From NCBI GenBank assembly GCA_921293015.1, contig OV121087.1:6646501-6710500 (forward strand): 64,000 nt of DNA. The letters run 5' to 3'. The notes under the pieces were generated by a model. The model saw only the letters and a program-made list of their open reading frames with translations, was not told where the DNA came from and ran no database searches. Both the position numbers and the translations under genes were made by a program. Shown here piece after piece: positions 50,901 to 62,088 of this stretch; position 1 is the stretch's first letter, and every line of letters begins with the position of its first letter. Source of the stretch: Phorcus lineatus. Its lineage: Eukaryota; Mollusca; Gastropoda; Trochida; Trochidae.

Positions 50901-53900
50901 CAGATATTTTCAGAGATGTGTACAATGTTTATTGAATAACTGTTGACTTTAAACATTATATAATAATCTAAATCTAATATGTTGGATCTTATAATTTTGT
51001 TTTTAACCCTTAAGATGCGGGTCCCGGAATATTCCGGGATGAAATTAGCTTTGACCGCAAGTCCCCTTAGCGAGATGCGAGTAGCACACTCTGTTTTTCT
51101 CACGCTAACTAATTATCGCCGAGGGTCTCAGTAGCGAAGGACGGAAATTTATTGCCTAGCAGTAGTCTCAGTTCAATGCTTGTACTTTCCGTCCGGCTGT
51201 CGCTAAGCTACCGTGTTTTGTTTCGTTGGTGTTCTAAATAATGCGCGTAAATGTTCCGAAAATTATGCAAACATTGATAACATTTATCGTACCGTAAATA
51301 AGCGTTAAAATCACTCAATTTTCCCCCACTCCCCGCCACACGTGCTAATAGCCTGTGGGCACTTTCTCCCCTCTCGCACGAGCTTACCGACCCGTGCGTG
51401 CCATCGTTTGCTTACAAGCGTGCACTCACACCAAACTTACAACCTTCTATCGCACGCCCTATGCTCTGAACCCTTGAGCGTATTACAACACTGGTTGGAT
51501 CATTTGAAAGAGCAGAAAATTGTCTTCAATTCAATATAAAATACATAACTACGCCACCTGAAATGAAGATACAGCATGTGCCGCAAAAAAGGTGATTTTT
51601 ACATATTTTTAGTTTTAGACCATTTTGTCACACCAATTTTCACATGATGTGCTCAACTTATTTTGACAATTTTTATATTATAAGATAAAGAGAAAGATTG
51701 TCTTTCATTCCATGTAAAATTTGTACATGCGCAAAAATAAATAAGGACACAGCAAGCGCCGCACAAAAAGCTAATTTCTCTATTCAAATCATGTAAACTG
51801 AACGGTGATTTTGACATGTGCCTTTATTTCGTTCATATCTTCTCAACAGCTAGGCGTATTTTGAAATTGATTACCTTGTGATAAAGAAGAAATAATTGTC
51901 TTCGATTTGATGTAAAAAAGTTATATGCAGTATATAAAATAAAGATACAGCAAGTGCCGCAAAATTGCGACTTTTCTTTATTCTTTGTGTTTTTACCATT
52001 TTCTCGCACTTTATATCACATAAACTTCTCGGGACATTTTGAAATTTCATATATCAAAATATAGAGAAAAGGATGATCTTTATTTCCATATAAAATTTGT
52101 ATGTAAACGAAAATCAGTAAAGACCCGACGAGCATCGCGCAAACAGGCAATTTCTCTATTCATATCTTGTTAACCGAGAAGCGATTTTTTCAACTGCTTT
52201 TTACACTTCCTATCCATTTAACGGCAGAGCGCATTATCAACATTTTTATATCACAATAAAGAGAAAAGGATCGTCTTCAATTCTATATAAAATTTGCAAA
52301 TTACAATGAAACAATAAAGGAGCGGTAAGTGATGTCGCAATTATCAAAATCTGTTCTCAAATACCTGAGGGTACAATCTTTGCAAACTATATATATTCCA
52401 AACCAAGCGGTACATATTTACCATTTTCATATCAACGTAAAGAGGAAATAAATACCTTCATTTTCATGTGTAATTTGCCCATATTTGCATCAAAATAAAA
52501 CGTGTGGAAATTATGCGACAAATGTCGCGGTAAGGCGATTATCAAAGACTTTATTCACTAGCTATACCCACGTTACGTTGGTAATAACTTCTAACTACAG
52601 TGCAAAAGATTGTTATGATTTATTTTTTCGTAAAGAAGAATAAATTGCCTTCAATTCCATATATAATTTTCATGTATATAAAGCAAATAACTTGAATTAT
52701 AAAATTGGAAATAAAGACAATTTCTGTTAAGTGTGAGTGTATTTTTCAGCGGGGATATCCCGCCTGCACGTGCTGAGCGCGTGCGTTTGCCCGGGGCTAC
52801 TAGCTTAGTAATATTACTGTGGGGGTCAGAACGTTATCGGGGTTTATCACTACCCTGCTTTCGTTATTTATATCTTTCGTTTAGGATGGCATATCGTAAT
52901 GAAATTTATCGTAAAATATAGAGCAATAAATTAGCTTCATTTCCGTATATAATTTGTCTATGTGCACTCAGTGATTAAATGATTTTATAGAGTTTGAAAT
53001 ATAGACAATTTTTTGATAATTGTAAAATTCGTGCCAGACAAATTTTTTTAATAGTTTTTATATCGATGTCAAGAGGAACTATTCGTCTGTAGTTTCGTTT
53101 TCATTTTGCGCATGCGCTCTTAGAATTTATTGAGTTATGGCGCCCGAATTGAAAACAAGTTTACTTCGGTTGTAGAAACCTTTCTAGGGGTGATAGATAT
53201 TTCATTCAAAGTGTCAGGTAAGTATCATCCATTTGTTACACGGGATTCGCCGACTAGCTTTGTATAAAACGACGATAACGTCCGTATTTCGCCATGTAAA
53301 CACGCCATATGTTGTTAAAACGGTCGCATCTGGCGGCGCTGGAAAATTCGGCCACAGGGGCTAATTGCGTTATAACGGTAGCGAGGCGAGTGCTGGAAAA
53401 TTCAGCCACGGGGGCAAAACTGGTCAAAATAATATTGAGCAACGGAAGGGTTAATCTATAATCTAGAAAATATTTAAACAATACCTAGAGCTCCTTGAGG
53501 TATGTGTTTATCATCAACCAGGGCCTCCTTTCACAAAGCCCTAAGGTGATCGTAAGTCCTTAAGGTAACCTTAGTGCAATGTTAAAGTATGGGAGTTAAG
53601 GTTAACCCTAGTTAAGGTTGCTCTGTGAAAGCAGGCCCTGTAATGTTTCAAAGCGTGTCAACTGCTTCTTCCGTGGACTCTCTGTTAAGACTCTAGCAAG
53701 ACTATCAATTAATTGATTAAGATTTTGCTGCTGATTAAGATATTTGATAACTTCGATGACGTGTTTCCTAAAAACAGGAAAATACTAATTTGAGCATACT
53801 AATATTCTTGCAAAATTATCAATGAAGTGGTTACAACTTTGCCATTGATAAAAAGTTTCAAATCTTCAATATCGTGTTTCCTTATAGAGGAAATACTACT

Positions 53901-56900
53901 TGGAACATAATAAGATTATAGCAAGATTAACCATTACTCAGAATTTTCTGCTGATAGGATATTTCATATCTTCAGTAACCTGTTCCTGACAGAGGAAAAA
54001 ATACTTTGAACATGAAAAGATTCTAGCAAGATTATCAGCTTATAGTTTAGAATTTTGCTGCTGATAAAATGCATGATATGTTCAATGACTTGTTTCCTGA
54101 AATAAGAAAATACTACTTGGATAAGATGTTTCAGGCAACCGAAAAAATGCATGGGACATTAAAAGATTCTAGCGAAATTATCAATTAATTGGTTATAATT
54201 TTGACCTGATAAAATGTTAAATCTGTAATGACTTGTATGTTTCAACAGGAAACACAAGCAGTGCACATGAACACACGTCAAGGGTCATACATAGAAGCGA
54301 TCATTCCGTGGATGGTTGACGAGAAAGGTTACACTACAAAGATCAAAGGTCAACTCATGTTGCTGGACATGACAACCAGCATGACATTCCGATCCTTGGT
54401 GGAGTGTGAAACGTTTGAGGTGGGTCATCACAAAGAGAGAAATGATTAAAATTTTCGTGCAAAACGTTAACATATACATCACAAATGAATGATTTAAGCA
54501 GCTGTTCCTTATAACAAATTAGGCTATATTCTTTTAATTTTAATTTTAATTTTAATTTTGAGCCTTATTTATACAAAGAATGTCTGAGAGGGAAACATTT
54601 TGGGTAAAAAAATGGCCTAGGGTTGCCAAGAGGGTTTTTCTTTTATCTTACCAGTTGCTCTCTGGAATTGAGAAGGGCAATTGTGGCGGGGTCACCAAGT
54701 AATCCCTCTTGGCCAATTTACTATAGCTTATGTTCTGCATATAAGAAATAAACTCTGACGAACATTATCTTTGTATGAAATAATCCAGAAAACTTTTTAG
54801 CCTAAAAGTGAAATTATGTCAATGTAAATGGCAAAAGGAATGGAAAAAATTAAAAAGTTTCAGAAGTGGAAGTTAACAAGCAACTGGTTGTCAGATGGGC
54901 CTAATTTCATATTACCCTTTCAATTGAAAATGTCTCAATTCAATAACTTAAAAGTAAAACATGTAACATGTCTTGATTTCAGTTTGAGATCAGTGTGTTC
55001 TACCCGATTGTGTGGAATGAACACCAAGACTGGAGAGTGGACTTCACAGCCTGTAAAGCTATTGTCTACCTCATATTCGAACACAAAAACTTCTTTAGAG
55101 GTATGTATTGTTCATAATACTTTATAGCCTTGACAATTTCCATGCAGATTAGTAGCTGAGTCTTGAACTTGTAAAGCCTATTCAACTTTGGTGAATGGTT
55201 GACAAAATCAAGGTTGATGTTTTAACTTCTCCTTATCCTTATATTTTGTATAAAACCTGCTTGAAACTAAAGTGCCATTAAATCATGTTTACTTTATTCT
55301 ATGAGATTATTTAGATTTATGAAAGCAACAACATACTCATTGGTATAAAGTCACGCTTATGAATACACTAGTCACAGAAAAATGATTCAAATTCTTTTAT
55401 GAAGATCATTCGTACATTATTTTCTTTTGTAAATGTTTCAATTGAGATAGTAAACCCCAAGGATTTTAAACATCTAGGTTGAATATGCTCTGTTGTGCAC
55501 TCATCATGCAGATGCTTATATAATGTAAATTGAGAGTTAAGTAACAAAGATTAATGACCATTTAATTGTTCACAGATTTGGCAGATGACTGGTCAAGCAA
55601 GTCCCGACCAGACATCTACAGTTTCATCCCTTATACCTGGACCATCAACCTGACGGTCAAGCAGTTTGAGTTGCTCACCCTGGCTAATGAGTACAACTGG
55701 ATTGACACCTCATCTCACAACCCTGAGAATGGTCAGTTCATCTAATGTCATGGCTCAGTGGTCAGAGCAAAGTATCTGTCATGACACGGATGATTTACTT
55801 TTTACTGGCTTCCAATCATTGAGCATCCTGCTACATCAGCGTATTTGTCTCCGCCTAGCTCCATCATATACCCTGATATCCTTCAGCCTAAAACGCTGGT
55901 ATCGCTAAATATAGCAAGCCAATGAAATGACTCGCATTCAGCAATAGCGGCAACACCCGGATGACAATGTTCAAACAAAGTCAATGTAGGCTATAAATAG
56001 CCATGAGTAACCAGCCGTAAGCGATTCAAGCGTTAAAGGCCGAAGGATATCAGGGTATATGGTGGAGTTAGGCGGAGACAAATACGCTGATGTAGCAGGA
56101 TGATCATTGAGTTAATATTTGAAATTCCAGATTGCTTTTTTAAGATCTCAGTCATTCAGCTTGAAGCTGATGTCCCTTGGCATGTGGCACAGAAATGGCA
56201 AAAGGTTACTTCACCAAACATTAAATCATCTGTTTGGAAAACATTCACAATGTTAAGACTTTTGAAAGCGCACTCAGGGTCAGGTAGTGATGTCTCCTTG
56301 TCGGGACACACAGCTCTTTTGGGCTTTGTAAGATCTACCGTTCGCTATCCACCATTGATCTAAAAACTGCATGTGTAACGTTGTGTTGTAATACAAAACT
56401 AAATGTGAGTGAATGGCTAGATCTTATTTCAATAACATTTAGAGATAACAATTAATTCACACCTTACATATCCAACAATGGTAACACTTCAAATTATTTA
56501 CGCTTCAATATGCCAAAAATAGTGATTTGATATAAACTTGATATTTAATCTCATGGTAAATTTAAATATTGGATTTCATTTAAGACAAGTCTTAATTATA
56601 GATACTGAAAAAAAGGTTCTTATATAGTCATTCCACAATAAATATAACAAATGACCCGCCCCTTATTGTTTACAGCTCACGTAGCGTTCTGTGGGGAGAA
56701 CATGGACCTGTCCCTCCAGCTGCCCTTCACCGACTTCCTCCCTACCACCATACCCATACAGATCGTCATCAAGGTAGGGATCATTAATAAGAGTAAAAAT
56801 GTTGTATATCCAGATAGATTTCCAACTTCATACTTCCATGGAGAGCTCCAGTATTCCAGCCTTAGATTCACTAGCCTCTTTGGTCGTCATCAAGGGATAA

Positions 56901-59900
56901 AACCATCTGATGACATTAAACATAGAAACTACAGGTATTTGGATTATCTCAAACTTCTGGCTTCCTGTAAAGCAATTAAACATCTGAAAAATATCCTTTT
57001 GCAAAGGTAGGAATAGTATGATCACATGCTTGATAAAGGTGGTAGTATATACACGGAGATGTAACTTTCATTGCACTAAAGAAATTGACTTTCCAAAGAA
57101 ATTTGATTTCCTCTCTTGCTACAACTACTTAAAGAGTCTGTTCTATTGACATGGTTCGCCATGTTGCTTTTTCAGGGAATATCCACACATTTAAAAGTGA
57201 TTTGTAATAAGACTAATCAACAATGCTTTGTAATGCTGTAGCAAGGCTTTTCACCCTTGTAGCGTTGATGAATGGCTTTGCTTCTCATTGGTTTTCTTTA
57301 CTGAGTGTGCGCTGATATCTGTAAAGTTGTCAAATCTTGTCAACCAAACTGTTACACTCAGTAGCATGTTTAAACTGTGCTGTGTAATTCTATGTACTAA
57401 TTATATATTTGAATAAATAGAAATGTCCCTTTGAATTTTGTTTCAACAAAAAATACCACGCTAGGACTGTCCTTATAAATCCCTCTATAGTAATATTTTT
57501 GTCAAAATCTTATCATTTGCCTGATCCGCGTCCTATCTGTATAGGGTGAGACAGTTGACTGCCGACTGTACCTGCCAGAGAGTAACACTAGTCGACATAT
57601 TGTCATGGCTCTGTCCGAGAACATGAAGATATTCGATAGAGAGGGTAATCCAACTCACAAACCATTTGGGTTTGGCAAGACGAAACCTTGGAAAAAAGTG
57701 ACTAGTAAGAGGTAAGTGATTCAACAGAGTTTGATACTTCACTTGTTTTTTGGCTCTCTAAATTACGCATGAAACAGTATGCATTAAGCCTCAATTTGTC
57801 ACAAAGTAATATCTCTTTGTCTGTTGGTTCAAATATGCAGACATGTTTTTGTTAAACTTTTAAACGACTGTCAGACACATTCTAGCTTTGTTTTGTAAAA
57901 CATCAAAGGCACTTATCCATTATCACACAATAAAGTACTTGTCCTTAACTTTCCCTTGTCCTCTGATTATTTGGGGCAAAACCATTATTGTCCGAAATGC
58001 ATGATAGTTGATGTGAGTACTCTACTTCTAACTAAAATGTGCATTAATCCAGAGCAATGGAATGGTGGGACTGTCAAAACTTAGTCAAGGAATCCTACCT
58101 TAATTATCATGGTTCAGGGCAAAACTATTCTTGATTTAAAAAGATGATATTTAAGGCTTCTTTATTCTTAAGTAAAACTTGTATGGGTAGATGGCTCAAG
58201 CACCTCCTACATTCTGCTATAAAATGACTACAACTTCCCCCTTATCCCTATTAAGAGACCCTCTTCAATCTGTCAAATTGGCAGGAACAAATATTTATTA
58301 ATCTCTAATTGTTACAAAATCATCATTGTTTTTGCCGTAAGTGATGGTTCATCCCTTTGCTTTATGTATGTACAGAATCTGTGAAATACTTTGATGACTT
58401 GTGCATATACAGTAACACTTCCTCCAATCCACAGCAATGGCTGGGTAGATTGCTGGAGTACCAACCACGTTCTGCTATCAATCCGCTACACCTTCCACCC
58501 GATGCCCATCAAGGAGGCCCCTGTCTGCCTGACCCCCGGGATCGAGAAAGTCCTCACCCCAGACAAGGAGGAATACCTGCTCAAACCCCTCCGCCCTGAC
58601 CAGCCCAAGTGCTCCACATCCAACACACCGGATTCTTTCGATGCTTCACTCTGGGAGCCTGATGTCTTCAGCGTAGAGCTGGAGGTGGCGCCCTCTGTAC
58701 TCTGTCTGTACGGTTCACTCTTCAGATTCCTCATCAATATCAAGGTGATTAACTTGCTTGCCTTTTAAGATCTTTTAAATTTCTATGATGAAGGTAAAAA
58801 GATCTTTCTCTTTTGTGAATCTTTTTTTATATAAAATTTAAGGCATTTGTATGCTGTTACTGATAATGTGTTCATTATTGTCATAAAACACTATTCATTA
58901 CCAATCATGCTGAAATTGGAATATTCCCTACCAAAGGATGCAATCCCTACCTCACAATATAAGAATGTTTATTCTCTTATTGTTTGATGACTCTTGAATT
59001 CCTTTACAAAGCTGTTATCTGTCCAATGATGCAGGGTAAAATTTAATGTGCTCATTTAAGAGTTGTTTTGTGGAATCATAAGGACAGTATATTTTTCATT
59101 TCATTTCCAGGAAAACTACCTTGGTGAGGATCAGAAAGTTGCTGACTTCAAGACAGAGGAGAACAGCCCAGAGTGTGAGGACAAGGACTCGAGTTTTGTG
59201 AACATCACCGCCACCAATCAGGAGAAGACAACTGTGTTTGACCCGCGAGCTTACCGACCCTTTGCCGTCACTGTGTCTGTTATTCTGCAGGACATACAGG
59301 CTCATCTTGTCAAGGTTGTTTGTTTATTAAATCCTGGTGGGAATTTTTTTTTAGGATATTAACTATTAACTTGATTTTTTTTTCATTTTCAATATTTCTG
59401 AATAACTCTTTGCTGAATTATATTTCATTCATTTCTAGTGCAAACATTTCTGTTATATTTATAAACCTTATATACATTGTTAAGTAATTCGATTAAAAAA
59501 TTGATGAACAAAATCATATATAAGAAAAAACATTAAATTTTGCTCTGGACCCTGAAATTCCTCGAATGTCCAATGACATCCTATCTTTATTCTGTGACCA
59601 GTACAGTGTACTTCTTGTGATCCGTTTCTTGAGTTGATAGTTTCTCATTTGAAAAACCTCAGAAAGATTATGCACTAGTGAACTCAGCAGCTGAAGTGTT
59701 TAAGTATGCTATCCTCAATAAGCACATGGTAAAAAGAGAAATGACTTTTATTCCAGAACTGTGACGTGGACGACATAGCCTGCCCTTGTGCCAGAGTAGA
59801 GAGACTGTGTTTTGAGCTGGACAAGTCCTATCTGGAGACCAAACTGCAACTTCTACTGTCTCCATCGGTTCTCATAGCCAAGGATAGCCTAGTGGTCAGT

Positions 59901-62049
59901 TAATTGTTTCTTTCTTAAGGTTTGATTGAATATGGCATCCTTAGAATTGATATTCTGATTGTTGTAGTCTGTTTGGAGATATGTTTTTGACACAATGAAA
60001 AGATTGTGTTATTTATGACTGACACTAGGAAAATTATGAGTGATAATGCTATGAAGTGATTATCCGTTATTGCATGATAAATATATCAGATTCGAAGAGT
60101 TTATTTCCCCAACATCATTCATTTGTAAAAAGGAATAGGATAGAAGCCTATTTTGTCAGCATTCGATAACAAGAAAAATCTTTGTTATTTTTCATCCATA
60201 GGTTTTCATCAAATACCAATTCATTCAGAAACTGATCATTAAATCCCTTTTAATCAAGCAACACACACTATCAACTCAATAACTGTTCACTGAATCACTA
60301 TCAATTGAATCATAATTCATCCAGTCAAAGTTTATCCAATCACAATTCATCCATTTAGTTTATCCAATCACAATTCATCCAAATTCAATCATCAAATAAA
60401 TTTAAATAAAATCAATCCACTAACTATTCAACAAATGACAATTCACCCAATATATTTCATTCAATAACTGTTTATCCAATATCTATTCAGCGTGACGCTG
60501 ATCAGGACCATCTAAAGGAGGGTCACCTGGCGTTGTCAGGTCTACAGGTTAGAGGTCACGCCATGTTCTCCCATGAGGGGCTGCCCCTTGATGCAGAGAC
60601 CCTGGAGTACGCCTGGCTTGTGGAGGCGATCATCGGGGAGGTAACAGGGAGGCTCACAGCTCCTCAGGTAGGTCATGTCATGACTGTAACAGGCCTCTTG
60701 TCCATCTTTGATTAGAGATGTAAATAGTTGATAGTAGTTGACACGAAAAAATTAAGACATCACAATGCAATTAATGTTATTACTCGCCGTGTAATTACTG
60801 CAGTGTAATATTTATGTGTAGGGTAAAACATGACCTGCGAGCATTATTGAAAAGTATGCCCAATGCCCGTAGGCATTTCCAGAGGGAGGAGGGAATTCTT
60901 TTCAATAATGCCCATGGGTCATCTTTTATCCTACTTATAAACCGACAGAAACAGCAGGGAAACAATTTTGTACTGAAATATTAAGTGGTGGACACTGTAT
61001 GAAAAGTCATTGAGAGTCGATTTTGAAATGCATGGCGTCAACTCAGCCGTATAAGCCTTGGTATGCGTTGCATGTGCGGCCAGTATTTATCTGCAGTGGT
61101 ACGCTGACTTGCGTGATTTTTACTTTAAAATCGACTAAAAATTCCTTGATTGTCAAATAATTTTTAAGAATGATGAAAAAATATTCGTAGCCTAAGTTAA
61201 CCTAGAAATAAACATAATGATATAAAATATCAAACCACTCAAACTCAGACCTGTGTTATAAAAGGAACTAACTTAATACCTTCATCAGTGCTGTCACAGT
61301 GGCTCAGTAGTCAGAGCGTCGGGTTCAGCGTTCGGGAGTGTGAACTTTGCGAGATGGTATATTGCCAAAAACATTTGCAGAAGGGAAAATAATAATTGTG
61401 CTATATTGGCCAATTCACCTGTTGGCAGAAACCTGCAACACAAACTATCTGCAAAATTTCAGCCAATGAAGACACTTCTTACAATGAAGGCTTGTTTGTT
61501 GTCCTCAAGTCCTTTGCCATGGTTTAGTTATATTATGTGACAGTGTTCTATCAAGAAGACTCAAAGTGTGAGTTGTGTACAGTTTTCAAAAATCAAACAA
61601 GATTCACAGAGGCTTTTTATATAAAAAGAGATTAGGTCAGGATATTAAGAATTGAGCAACCTCTGTTTTCACAGAATGGTGAAATAAATATATAACTGAC
61701 CCTCACAGAATACATGCTTCATTGACATTTGTACTGCAGATTCAGAATGTGGCAGAGTTCCTGCAGACCTTTGTGCTGCTGATTGAGGACCCGGAAAACA
61801 AGTTGAAGAGGCCAGTGCCCTGGAGTGTCTGCCAGCACATGCTCCCCCAGCCAACCTGCCGCATGCTCCCCTCCTACCCCCTCCCCTGCCCTTCCTCTGA
61901 CGACATCAAGTACAGGCTGGTCCGAGCATCAGTCGACTCAGTCAACATCTTCCTGGTGGAATCTGGTGCCGCTCTGAATATACAGGTAATTCATATTACA
62001 AGGATTTTCATTGTTATTCTCAGATTTTGTCATTTAGATTACTTGATAT

Positions 62050-62088
<39 letters not shown>

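Noticed and set aside
55748..55795. tRNA gene (also 61295-61345)
   Set aside because: Only the A-box half is present; no B box or cloverleaf can be built.
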